This document shows, piece after piece, positions 47,411 through 56,265 of a stretch of 64,000 nucleotides of DNA. This DNA is from Prochlorococcus sp. AG-388-E21 (GTDB lineage Bacteria; Cyanobacteriota; Cyanobacteriia; PCC-6307; Cyanobiaceae). Where the stretch lies: NCBI GenBank assembly GCA_003279855.1, contig QCGO01000001.1:186001-250000 (forward strand). Direction: 5' to 3'. The notes under the pieces are model-generated. The model searched no databases, was not told the origin of the DNA, and was given only the letters and a program-made list of their open reading frames with translations. Numbering within the stretch: the first letter of the stretch is position 1; the number at the start of each line of letters is the position of its first letter. A program made the translations under genes and the position numbers.

Positions 47411-47908
47411 ATGGCAGAAAATTTTTCATTTGATGTAGTTTCTGATTTCGATAGACAAGAATTAGTAAATGCTTTAGATCAAGTTAAAAGAGAGATTTCT
47501 CAAAGATATGATCTTAAAGGGACTGAAACATCTGTGGAATTGGAAAAAGAACATATTTTCATAATTACAAATAGTGAATTAACACTAAATTCTGTGATTG
47601 ATATTCTCAGACAAAAGGCAATTAAAAGAAAACTCTCTCTAAAAATCTTTGATTACGATGATATTGAAGCTGTAAGCGGAAATAAAGTAAAGCAAACCAT
47701 TACTTTAAAGAAAGGACTTAATCAGGAAATTGCAAAAAAAATCAGTAAAAATATTAGAGATGAAATTAAAAAGATTAATGTAAGCATTAATGGAGAAACA
47801 TTAAGAGTAATGAGCAAAAGCAAGAATGATCTTCAATTGGCAATTAAGTTACTTGAAAATTTGGAGGAGACATATAAAATTCCTCTACAAGCTAATAATT
47901 ATCGATAA
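47411..47908 (+). CDS. YajQ family cyclic-di-GMP/nucleotide-binding protein
   Basis: 165 residues, the usual length of YajQ (UPF0234). It begins FSFDVVSDFDRQELVNALDQ and has REISQRYDLKGTETSVELE (about 28-46), with a second ferredoxin-like domain in the C-terminal half (LKKGLNQEIAKKISKNIRDE). Members bind tRNA, GTP or cyclic di-GMP in some bacteria. The role here is inferred from the family. A 67-residue gene follows after 24 bases. Confidence 0.92.
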   Translation: MAENFSFDVVSDFDRQELVNALDQVKREISQRYDLKGTETSVELEKEHIFIITNSELTLNSVIDILRQKAIKRKLSLKIFDYDDIEAVSGNKVKQTITLKKGLNQEIAKKISKNIRDEIKKINVSINGETLRVMSKSKNDLQLAIKLLENLEETYKIPLQANNYR

Positions 47909-47932
47909 GATATTAATAATTATGGCCTTATA

Positions 47933-48136
47933 ATGACTGGTTATTCACAATCTCTTCTGCATTCATTGTGCTTAAAAATTAAAGATTATCCACGTTTCTC
48001 ATTAACAGAAATTGAGAAATTTTGTTGGATGGCTGCCCATGAGCATAAGCATGGAGTATTACCTTCTGAATACGATATAAAAGAAATAGATGAGGATCTT
48101 TATTTACAATTATTGCAGAAATTTAAAGCAAAGTAA
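47933..48136 (+). CDS. Small conserved hypothetical protein
   Basis: 67 residues, soluble, mainly helical (SLLHSLCLKIKDYPRF, LTEIEKFCWMAAHEHKHGVLPSEYD). I do not recognise a family. It has a Cys and a His-rich patch (HEHKH) that might bind metal. It is 24 bases after yajQ on the same strand, and the SPFH gene follows after 117 bases. Confidence 0.65.
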   Translation: MTGYSQSLLHSLCLKIKDYPRFSLTEIEKFCWMAAHEHKHGVLPSEYDIKEIDEDLYLQLLQKFKAK

Positions 48137-48253
48137 TTTATAAAATTCATTTGTTAATTACGTAAACTAATTATTAAAAAAATATTTTAATTAAATACTT
48201 AATCAATGCATTAATTAATTTCTTTAAATATGATTATTAAAAAGCATATTTAA

Positions 48254-49060
48254 ATGTCAACATCTTTCAAAAATGTCACCCCGACTGGTCCAGGAGGAAC
48301 AGCTACGTTACTAATTGTTTTATCATTTACAGGATTTCTTTTGCTCACTCAATCTTTATTTGTCGTACCTTCTGGACAAGTAGCTGTAGTGACTACTTTA
48401 GGGAAAGTGAGTGGTGGTTCAAGAAGAGCAGGATTAAACTTTAAGATCCCCTTCGTTCAGTCGGTTTTCCCCTTTGATATAAAAACTCAAGTTCAACCTG
48501 AGAAATTTGAAACCTTAACAAAAGATCTTCAAGTTATTAGAGCAACAGCTACTGTCAAATATTCTGTTAAACCAGATGAAGCAGGCAGAATTTTTGCCAC
48601 AATTGCTAGTAGAAATAGTGATGTTTATCAAAAGATAGTTCAGCCTTCTTTACTTAAAGCTCTAAAATCTGTTTTCTCACAATACGAACTAGAAACTATA
48701 GCAACTGAATTTAATGTTATTTCTGAAAAAGTAGCTTCTACCGTAGCTGAGGAATTGAATTCTTTTGATTACGTAGATGTTAAAAGCTTAGATCTTACTG
48801 GATTAGAAATTGCTGAGGAATATAGAGCAGCAATTGAACAGAAACAAATTGCAGGACAGCTACTTTTAAGAGCTAAAACAGAAGTTGAAATTGCTGGACA
48901 AGAAGCTTTAAGATACGAAACTCTAAACAAAGGCTTAAATGATCAAGTCCTCTTTAAACTATTTTTAGATAAATGGGATGGAAGTACTCAAGTTGTTCCT
49001 GGCCTTCCTGGCACTAGCGGATCAATGCCCCCAGTAATCGTAGGCGGAAAAAATAGATAA
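48254..49060 (+). CDS. SPFH/prohibitin-family membrane protein
   Basis: 268 residues. An N-terminal membrane helix (about 20-40, LLIVLSFTGFLLLTQSLFVV) precedes an SPFH domain: VPSGQVAVVTTLGKVSG, LNFKIPFVQSVFPFDIKTQ, then a coiled-coil helix near 180-215 (EEYRAAIEQKQIAGQLLLRAK). Members form oligomeric scaffolds in membranes and often sit near FtsH proteases. The client is unknown. It ends 4 bases from the convergent hemL. Confidence 0.9.
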   Translation: MSTSFKNVTPTGPGGTATLLIVLSFTGFLLLTQSLFVVPSGQVAVVTTLGKVSGGSRRAGLNFKIPFVQSVFPFDIKTQVQPEKFETLTKDLQVIRATATVKYSVKPDEAGRIFATIASRNSDVYQKIVQPSLLKALKSVFSQYELETIATEFNVISEKVASTVAEELNSFDYVDVKSLDLTGLEIAEEYRAAIEQKQIAGQLLLRAKTEVEIAGQEALRYETLNKGLNDQVLFKLFLDKWDGSTQVVPGLPGTSGSMPPVIVGGKNR

Positions 49061-49064
49061 TATA

Positions 49065-50366
49065 TTAGTTTTTTATAACACTAAAAGATTGATCGAAGGC
49101 TTCTAGCGTTCGATCAATTTCTTCTTCACTATGAGCTAATGAAGTAAATCCAGCCTCAAAAGGACTTGGAGCTAAGTACACGCCTCTTTTGAGCATTTCC
49201 CTATGGAGTTTGCCAAAGAGTTCTGAGTTATTTGTTTTAGCTTCTTCGAAATTTCTTACCGGTCCCTCACATAAGAAAAATCCGAACATTGCACTTACGC
49301 TCCCACCACTTATTGTAATTCCATTATTTTCAGCAGATTGAATAATACCCTCAATTAACCTAGAGGTTGTTGACTCAAGTTTTTCGTAGGTACCTTCTTG
49401 TTTCAGTAACTCAAGAGTTTTAATACCTGCTGTCATTGCTAGAGGATTTCCACTTAAAGTCCCCGCTTGATAGACAGGTCCGGATGGTGCGACCATTGAC
49501 ATTATTTCTTTTTTCCCTCCATACGCTCCTACAGGTAAACCTCCCCCAATCACTTTACCGAGAGTTGTTAAATCAGGCGTAACTCCAAATTTTTCTTGAG
49601 CTCCTCCGTAGCTAATTCTGAAACCAGTCATTACTTCATCAAAAACTAGTAAAGATCCATTTTCAGTTGTTAACTCTCTCAATCCTTCAAGGAAACCAGG
49701 TTCAGGAGTAATAAATCCGGCATTACCCACTATAGGCTCAAGAATTACTCCTGATATCGCATCTGGATTCTCAGAAAATAATTTTTTTACAGCTTCAAGA
49801 TCGTTGTAAGGAGCAGTTAGAGTGTTTGCTGTTGTAGTTCTTGGAACTCCTGGGGAGTCTGGTAAGCCTAAAGTAGCTACTCCAGAACCAGCTTTTACCA
49901 AAAACATATCAGCATGACCGTGATAGCACCCATCAAATTTTATTACTTTATCTCTTCCTGTAAATGCCCTCATTAGCCTTAAAACTGCCATGCAGGCTTC
50001 CGTGCCACTGTTTACAAATCTAACCATCTCAACCGATGGAACCGCATCGATCACCATTTCTGCAAGTTTATTCTCCAATACACAAGGTGCTCCAAAACTA
50101 GTACCTTTTTCAATTGCTTCTTGCAATGCTGTAATCACTTCTGGATGGGCGTGTCCACAAATAGCTGGACCCCAACTACCTATGTAATCAATATACCTAT
50201 TCCCGTCAACATCCCAAGCATATGGACCTTTTACTCTATCAAAAACAATTGGCTGACCACCAACAGACTTAAATGCTCTCACGGGGGAACTAACTCCTCC
50301 TGGCATTAATTCTAAAGCTGAAGAGAAAACTTCTTCAGAATGAGTAGTTTTTAATATGTCAGTCAA
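49065..50366 (-). CDS. hemL: Glutamate-1-semialdehyde 2,1-aminomutase
   Basis: 433 residues, the normal length. It converts glutamate-1-semialdehyde to 5-aminolevulinate, the tetrapyrrole entry point, with PLP or PMP. Conserved parts are [24 protein letters not shown] split at about 115-138, DGCYHGHAD near 145 and [19 protein letters not shown] near 265, which contains the PLP-binding Lys. ORF start and length agree with the family. Confidence 0.97.
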   Translation of the reverse strand: MTDILKTTHSEEVFSSALELMPGGVSSPVRAFKSVGGQPIVFDRVKGPYAWDVDGNRYIDYIGSWGPAICGHAHPEVITALQEAIEKGTSFGAPCVLENKLAEMVIDAVPSVEMVRFVNSGTEACMAVLRLMRAFTGRDKVIKFDGCYHGHADMFLVKAGSGVATLGLPDSPGVPRTTTANTLTAPYNDLEAVKKLFSENPDAISGVILEPIVGNAGFITPEPGFLEGLRELTTENGSLLVFDEVMTGFRISYGGAQEKFGVTPDLTTLGKVIGGGLPVGAYGGKKEIMSMVAPSGPVYQAGTLSGNPLAMTAGIKTLELLKQEGTYEKLESTTSRLIEGIIQSAENNGITISGGSVSAMFGFFLCEGPVRNFEEAKTNNSELFGKLHREMLKRGVYLAPSPFEAGFTSLAHSEEEIDRTLEAFDQSFSVIKN

Positions 50367-50593
50367 AATTTAAATGAATGTAGTTTTGAGAAATTTTCAC
50401 TATGTTCTAACTTAGAAATAAGTAAAAATTTTGTCAATCAGGTAGAAATATTACATCATGATATTTTTACTGCAATACTTTGGAATGTAAATAATTAATT
50501 TTGAGGAAAATTTGGGATTAAGTTGGTTCGTTTCTCAATTACTCTTTAATATAAAGCGTTTTGCGGTTTATAAAAAATTAAGATCTTTCATAA

Positions 50594-51439
50594 TTATATT
50601 TCGAAAAGATCATCATCATCATCTAAGAAATCTTCATTTTGATTATCGATCTCTAGATTAATTAATACTGGAGCATGATCACTAGGTTGTAAATTTTCTC
50701 TTTGATTCCTTTCTATTACACAACTTTTAAGTTTTGATGAAAGGTTTTTACTAATATAAATATGATCAATTCTCCAACCTTTATTTAGCTCATACGCATT
50801 ATTACGGTAATCCCACCAACTCCAATGACCAGTATTCTTCTCAAAAATCCGAAAAGAATCAATAAATCTTCCTTTAAGAACATTATTGAGTGATTCTCTT
50901 TCAATCTTTGAAGCCATTATTCCACCTTCGTATTTTTGAGGGTTATGAATATCTATTTCGCTTGGAGCTATATTAAAATCACCTACGAAACAGACTAAAT
51001 CATCATCTTTCACTTGCTCATCTAAGAATGCTGATAAATGATTTAACCATTTAATCTTATAATCGAATTTGTCAGAATCTATTGAAGAACCGTTTGGCAC
51101 ATAAACATTTATTATTTTTAACCCATTGATATCTGCAGAAATTAACCTTTTTTGCTCATTAATGCCTATAGAAAATTTCACCTCTTTATTCTTATTAGTA
51201 AATCCTTTATTTACATTTTCAATCTTAAACTTACTTATTATTGCAACCCCATTGTAAGATTTTTGCCCATGAATAATAACTTCATAACCTAATTCTTCAA
51301 AATGCGATGAAGGGAAAGCATCGTCTATAACTTTAGTTTCTTGTAGACAAAGGATATCTGGATTTACCTCCTTAATCCAATTAGTTATTTGAGAAAGTCT
51401 TGTTCTTACAGAGTTTACATTCCAAGTTGCTATTAACAA
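50594..51439 (-). CDS. xth: Exodeoxyribonuclease III
   Basis: 281 residues of the Exo III/APE1 family, which cuts at abasic sites and removes 3' blocks. Seen are IATWNVNSVRTRL (3-15), ILCLQETKV near 30 with the metal-binding Glu, VGDFNIAPSEIDIHNP near 150 and the terminal SDHAPVLINLEI with the catalytic Asp-His. A 20-residue Asp-rich tail follows (EDFLDDDDDLFEI), which is unusual. It diverges from the 51512 gene over about 70 bases. Confidence 0.93.
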   Translation of the reverse strand: MLIATWNVNSVRTRLSQITNWIKEVNPDILCLQETKVIDDAFPSSHFEELGYEVIIHGQKSYNGVAIISKFKIENVNKGFTNKNKEVKFSIGINEQKRLISADINGLKIINVYVPNGSSIDSDKFDYKIKWLNHLSAFLDEQVKDDDLVCFVGDFNIAPSEIDIHNPQKYEGGIMASKIERESLNNVLKGRFIDSFRIFEKNTGHWSWWDYRNNAYELNKGWRIDHIYISKNLSSKLKSCVIERNQRENLQPSDHAPVLINLEIDNQNEDFLDDDDDLFEI

Positions 51440-51511
51440 TTTATTACCAAATTATGTAAAATTAAAATAGCAAATAATCTTAAATCTTAAATTATTTTGA
51501 AATTAAACAAA

Positions 51512-51808
51512 ATGAAATTCAAATTAAATAAAAAGATATCAAGATTAGGGAAAATTTTCATTTTATTTGCTTCATTCATTAATATCAATTCGGCTATATT
51601 AAATGCAGAAGAGTCATACCTGAATGAAATTGAAATTGATAGCTCTACAAAAATTGATACAAATAGTTCAGATTTACCTACTAACCCGTTCGAAATAGTT
51701 GAGATGATTAGAAGGGCTAATAGTATGAATGATGCGACTAGTCCATCTGATGCTATAGATGATGCATTAAAATTATTTAATGAGATTGAAGTAAAAGAAA
51801 GCCTTTAA
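51512..51808 (+). CDS. Putative secreted small protein
   Basis: 98 residues from ATG 51512; an in-frame TTG at 51497 would give 103. The N-terminus has a basic, then hydrophobic stretch (RLGKIFILFASFININSAILNA) that looks like a signal peptide, cleaved near AILNAEE. The mature part is acidic, with FEIVEMIRRANSMNDATSPSDAIDDALK. No family is recognised. The neighbour at 51853 is on the same strand after 44 bases. Confidence 0.65.
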   Translation: MKFKLNKKISRLGKIFILFASFININSAILNAEESYLNEIEIDSSTKIDTNSSDLPTNPFEIVEMIRRANSMNDATSPSDAIDDALKLFNEIEVKESL

Positions 51809-51852
51809 TCCAGATAATATCTTATTAAAACATTTCTTAAACATAACTAAAT

Positions 51853-52452
51853 ATGATTAAAAATCCTATCCAAGAAGTTACAAATAAATTACAGTACAGG
51901 GCAATAGGCATTGTTAAAGGTATTTATAAGCCAAATAATATTGATCAATTAAATAGAGGAACATTAACTGATAAGGAAGGAAAAATACTTGAAACAGTTA
52001 TTCTTGGAAAAGCTATAGCACTGATAAAAAAATATATAAATTTAGAGAAGGATTATTTTTGGATTGTTTATCCAAGAAACAAGAACATTAAAAATCTACA
52101 TTTACAGGTAGCTGGTATATGGGACCCTTATCAGTTAAATCAATTTGATAAAAATAATTCTGAAAAGGATCCTAATAAGTTATTAGAAGAATTAAATTTA
52201 AATAATAATTATTTTTCAATAAGAGGAGAATTGGTCTATGTAAATACAAAAAAGAAAGAGATTGTTATAAAAATTTGTTCTTCTCCACCTTCAAAGAGAT
52301 CAAAATATTCAACTTTTAAAATTATTCTTGAAGGAGAGATCCCTCTTCAATTTCTGAATAACTTTGTAAGCCTCGATGTGATTAGAGATGGAAATACTCT
52401 GAGAATGGTAAATTACGAAATTATCGAAAAAATAAAATCTGAAAAAGTATAG
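51853..52452 (+). CDS. Conserved cyanobacterial hypothetical protein
   Basis: 199 residues, soluble and basic. It contains YRAIGIVKGIYKP near 15, GTLTDKEGKILETVILGKA near 35 and FWIVYPR near 73, followed by HLQVAGIWDP. The many beta strands and lack of a signal peptide suggest a cytoplasmic or RNA-binding protein, but no family is certain. It lies 65 bases upstream of larC on the same strand. Confidence 0.65.
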   Translation: MIKNPIQEVTNKLQYRAIGIVKGIYKPNNIDQLNRGTLTDKEGKILETVILGKAIALIKKYINLEKDYFWIVYPRNKNIKNLHLQVAGIWDPYQLNQFDKNNSEKDPNKLLEELNLNNNYFSIRGELVYVNTKKKEIVIKICSSPPSKRSKYSTFKIILEGEIPLQFLNNFVSLDVIRDGNTLRMVNYEIIEKIKSEKV

Positions 52453-52517
52453 AATTGATTATTATTGTCAATTTTTGATCTATTGAATTCTTATTATTCA
52501 AAAATTTATAAAGGATT

Positions 52518-53741
52518 ATGGAAGAAATCTTAATTGAGTGTTCTCCTGGTGTCTCTGGGGATATGTTATTGGGTGCTTTTTATGATTTGGGGGTACCAAA
52601 AGAAGAAATTGAGAAAAAACTCGCATGTTTTGGATTAGAAAATTTATATTATTTAAACTTTAGAGAATCTCAAAATTGTTCAATTCGAGGAATAAAGGTT
52701 GATGTTGAGAAAGTTGATCAAAGCACTAAAAGAGATTGGAAAAGTATTAAAAATTTGATTCTGAAGGCTCAATTAGAAGAAAAATTAAAAAAAAGAATTT
52801 ATGAAGTTTTCAAGTCTTTAGCTATAGCAGAAGGAAGAGTTCATGGTATTAACCCAGAAGAAGTTCATTTTCATGAGATCGGTGCAATAGATTCCTTAGT
52901 AGATATTATTGGAGTCTGTACTTCAATTGAATATTTAAAGCCAAAGAAGATTTTTTGTAATGAACCTACTTTAGGGAGAGGTTTTATTCAGGCTGATCAT
53001 GGCAAACTATCAATACCATCTCCTGCGGTAATAGAGTTATTAAGAAAAAGAAATATTAAGGTGATCTCAAGTATTAATTCTATAGAGGGCGAATTATCCA
53101 CTCCAACCGGAATAGCTTTACTTTGTAATTTAGTTGAATATTTCCAAATTCCTTATAAATATTCTATTGATTCGTATGGAGTAGGTCTTGGGAATTTAAA
53201 TCTTCCATGCCCAAATTTGGTAAGGGTTTTAAAAATTAATTCTAGTGATAAGAATTTGATAGATCAAAAAATTAGTCCAAGATATGAGGAGATTTGTGTT
53301 CAAGAGGCATGGATAGATGATCAAACGTCTGAAGAAATAGCTAATTTAATTGAGCAATTTAGAAAAGAAGGAGCTTATGATGTTTCTTCTCAGACAATTA
53401 ATATGAAAAAAAACCGAATAGGTTTTTCTATACAAGTTATTTTACCTATTAAAAAGCAAGAGTATTTTAGGAAATTATGGTTTGAATTTTCTACTACTAT
53501 AGGTTTGAGAGAAAGAAAACAAGCGAGGTGGGTTTTACTGAGAAGAAAGGGGGAGTGTCTAACAACTTTCGGAAAAATTAAATTTAAACAATCAATGAAA
53601 CCTAACGGAACTATTTATATGAAACCAGAGAATGATGAGATTTTAAGATTGCAAATTGAGAATAATAAAACAGCTGAAGAAGTAAGAAATATCATTAGAG
53701 AATCATGCAAAGAATTTAAAGCTTTTGAAGATTGGAAATAA
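52518..53741 (+). CDS. larC: LarC-family nickel insertion protein
   Basis: 407 residues. The start EEILIECSPGVSGDMLLGAFYDLGVP and the block EEVHFHEIGAIDSLVDIIGV (about 114-133) are characteristic of LarC (TIGR00299). LarC is a CTP-dependent Ni metallochaperone that completes the nickel-pincer cofactor; L. plantarum makes it by a programmed frameshift between larC1 and larC2, whereas here it is one frame. larA, larB and larE are not within the window. It overlaps the next gene by 10 bases. Confidence 0.85.
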   Translation: MEEILIECSPGVSGDMLLGAFYDLGVPKEEIEKKLACFGLENLYYLNFRESQNCSIRGIKVDVEKVDQSTKRDWKSIKNLILKAQLEEKLKKRIYEVFKSLAIAEGRVHGINPEEVHFHEIGAIDSLVDIIGVCTSIEYLKPKKIFCNEPTLGRGFIQADHGKLSIPSPAVIELLRKRNIKVISSINSIEGELSTPTGIALLCNLVEYFQIPYKYSIDSYGVGLGNLNLPCPNLVRVLKINSSDKNLIDQKISPRYEEICVQEAWIDDQTSEEIANLIEQFRKEGAYDVSSQTINMKKNRIGFSIQVILPIKKQEYFRKLWFEFSTTIGLRERKQARWVLLRRKGECLTTFGKIKFKQSMKPNGTIYMKPENDEILRLQIENNKTAEEVRNIIRESCKEFKAFEDWK

Positions 53742-54694
53742 GATTTAATATGCAAAAAATTTATTTTATAAATCTTTTAAAGAATATTAACTTAGTAATT
53801 CTGAAGAAACTTTTTTTCCTTTTGAGTATATCTTATTTCTCTTTTTATTTTTTTAAAAATCTTGATCAAATTTCATTAAATATTGATTTTGCTAGAAATG
53901 GAAATTATATATTTTTATCATTTTTATTTTGTTTATTTAGTATTTATTTTAATGCACTGGCTTGGAAAAATATAGTTGCTTGGTTTGGTAAAACCAAGAT
54001 TAAAAAAAGTTTAATTTCCTTTTATGTTCTGACGAATATTCTTAAATATGTGCCAGGAGGCATTTGGCATTTCTTTGAAAGATATAACTTAATAAAAGAT
54101 ATTAGTAATCCTCAATTAGCTTTTTATTCGACACTCATTGAGCCTTATTTTATGTTGTGTGCATCTTTCTTATTGGCTTCAGTTGGCATAATTTTTTCCC
54201 CATTTTATTTTTTATTACTAATACCCTTGATATTTCTGAATAGGAAATTAATTTTTCATATTTTGGAAAGGTTAGAAACGTTAAAAGGTAAAAGTATTAA
54301 ATATTTAAAAATTAACAATGAAAAGTATCGATTTGAGGAAAGAATAAAAATAATTTCTTTCTTCCCTGCGAGAGCTTTTTTGATAGAGATTATTTTTGTA
54401 TTATCAAAATTTATTGGATTTATTATTTGCTTTTATATAGTTAATTTAGACCATCAATATAGTATTTTTTATTTATTGGTAATTTTTTGTTTGTCCTGGG
54501 CTATTGGATTAATAGTACCTACAGCCCCAGGCGGGGTAGGGGTATTTGAGGCTTGTTTTCTCTTTTTTTGTGGAAAAAATATTCCACACAATATAGTTCT
54601 TCCAAGTTTAATTTATTTTAGATTGATATCTACCTCGGCAGATTTATTTTTAGGTCTTCCTTTCTTATTAAGAAAATTTTTAAAGAAAATTTAG
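53732..54694 (+). CDS. Membrane protein of the lysylphosphatidylglycerol synthase TM-like (UPF0104) family
   Basis: 320 residues with eight or so membrane segments. NILKYVPGGIWHFFERYNLI near 98-117 and GLIVPTAPGGVGVFEACFLFF near 250-270 are the conserved blocks of the flippase-like UPF0104 proteins. Some family members synthesise or flip lysyl-PG; here only the transmembrane part exists, so a lipid-flipping role is inferred. It overlaps larC by 10 bases, and its TAG shares bases with the stop of the convergent iron-type permease. Confidence 0.82.
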   Translation: MEIRFNMQKIYFINLLKNINLVILKKLFFLLSISYFSFYFFKNLDQISLNIDFARNGNYIFLSFLFCLFSIYFNALAWKNIVAWFGKTKIKKSLISFYVLTNILKYVPGGIWHFFERYNLIKDISNPQLAFYSTLIEPYFMLCASFLLASVGIIFSPFYFLLLIPLIFLNRKLIFHILERLETLKGKSIKYLKINNEKYRFEERIKIISFFPARAFLIEIIFVLSKFIGFIICFYIVNLDHQYSIFYLLVIFCLSWAIGLIVPTAPGGVGVFEACFLFFCGKNIPHNIVLPSLIYFRLISTSADLFLGLPFLLRKFLKKI

Positions 54695-56265
54695 TTCTTT
54701 TTTTCTAAGGTTGGAATTAATGTACTTGATGCAATTAGTCCCAAGACTGTTATAAAGAATGCAGGTAATAAGGCTTCTGCCATTCGCTCATCTCCAGCAT
54801 ATTGATATATCCTTACAGATAAGGTATCAAAGTCGAAAGGTCTAAGAATAAATGTAATTGGTAATTCCTTAATGGTGTCTACAAATACTAAAAGTGATCC
54901 AACAAAGATTGGACCTTTTAATAGTGGAATATGTATCTTCTTGATAACACCAAGCCAATTAGAGCCAAGTCCTTTTGCAGCCTCATCAAGGGTTGGAGAT
55001 ATTCTTTCAAACCCAGAATCAAGAGAACCTTTTGAAATAGTTAAAAATCGAACTACGTAACCCCAGATCAGGAGGAATATAGCAATAAAATAGAACTTTG
55101 AATTGGAAATAGTTATTAATGATATAGCTAATACAGTTCCTGGGATTGCATATCCAATACCTGCCGGGAATGTTATTAATCTCATAAGTAAATTCTTATT
55201 CTCACGATTAGATAGCGTTAATATTAAAGAGAAAATTAATGCTACTAATGCAGTAATTATTCCAAGGCTAATAGTTCTAAAAGTAAGAGATATTAATTCT
55301 GTTGTGAATCCTTTTTTTAACTGATCAATATTTAATAGAAACCAAGAAAATGGAATTCCAATTGCAAATAATGGTGGTAATGAAGTAAATAAATATGCTA
55401 AGTGAGACCTATTTCCTTTTAACTTAAATCCCAGAGAACTTAATGAAGCAGGATTTTCACTCCAACGCTTTGTCTTCCTTCTTGAAAGTTTTTCAAGCAA
55501 AATTAAAGTAAAAACTATTATTAAGGCAACTAATGATAATCCAATTGCGCTTTTAGGATTTCCTTCAATGATCCAATTTTCAGCGATACTTTTAGAAATA
55601 CTTGGAATATTTAACAACTCAACTGTCCCTAAATCATTCATAACTTCCATACACATAAGGCTGATTCCAGTTATTAATGCTGGGAAAGCCATTGGAAGAG
55701 CAATTTTAAAAAAGCTGCCCCATGGTCCAACCCCTAATCCTCTACTAGCATTAATTTGATTAACTCCAAATTTATTAAAACTTTCGTTAGCAAGTAAGAA
55801 AACATAAGGGTAAGTAGTAATTGAGAGTATAAGAACTCCCCACCATAAACCAGTTATTTGGTAACCTAAAATACTTCCTAAATCCTGTAATAATGCAGTT
55901 AATAAATATGCTGGAGTTGCTAGTGGAATTAGTTGAAAAATACGGAGAGTTTTCCTTAATCTAAATTCGCAATTGGATAGTACCCATCCATTTAAGGTCC
56001 CTAAACCACCTCCTAAAAAACTAGTAAGTATTAAAAGTTTTAATGTGCCAAATATTTCTTTTCTTCCAGAAATACCTAAAGAAAAATTGCCACCTAAAAT
56101 AAAATCTATTCCTTCAATTAAGAAACTAAAAATCGGAATTATAAGTATAAATGCAACTATTAAAGAAGCAATATTTAAAGGCTTTAAATCTGATAATAAA
56201 TTCTTTGTTTGTTTAATAAAAATTTTTCTAATAATAAATAGTACTTTATTATGCTTCTTCTCAAT
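54691..56265 (-). CDS. Iron(III)-type ABC transporter permease (FutB/ThiP class), noncanonical start
   Basis: An open frame runs from a TAG at 56313-56311 to the stop at 54691. It has no ATG, GTG or TTG before the ATG at 55692. A start at ATT 56265, just past the CobW stop, gives 524 residues, the usual size for two-domain iron permeases of this group. Two permease cores are visible: ASRGLGVGPWGSFFKIALP then MAFPALITG, and DEAAKGLGSNWLGVIKKIHIPLLKG near the end. Both are EAA loops, so the N-terminal half is genuine. Starting at 55692 would discard about 190 residues including the first core. The substrate is inferred from family to be iron(III). Confidence 0.8.
   Translation of the reverse strand: MEKKHNKVLFIIRKIFIKQTKNLLSDLKPLNIASLIVAFILIIPIFSFLIEGIDFILGGNFSLGISGRKEIFGTLKLLILTSFLGGGLGTLNGWVLSNCEFRLRKTLRIFQLIPLATPAYLLTALLQDLGSILGYQITGLWWGVLILSITTYPYVFLLANESFNKFGVNQINASRGLGVGPWGSFFKIALPMAFPALITGISLMCMEVMNDLGTVELLNIPSISKSIAENWIIEGNPKSAIGLSLVALIIVFTLILLEKLSRRKTKRWSENPASLSSLGFKLKGNRSHLAYLFTSLPPLFAIGIPFSWFLLNIDQLKKGFTTELISLTFRTISLGIITALVALIFSLILTLSNRENKNLLMRLITFPAGIGYAIPGTVLAISLITISNSKFYFIAIFLLIWGYVVRFLTISKGSLDSGFERISPTLDEAAKGLGSNWLGVIKKIHIPLLKGPIFVGSLLVFVDTIKELPITFILRPFDFDTLSVRIYQYAGDERMAEALLPAFFITVLGLIASSTLIPTLEKKN

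Noticed and set aside
55692-55692. Permease start at the first internal ATG
   Set aside because: It would discard about 190 codons that encode family-like membrane segments and most of the first EAA-type loop.
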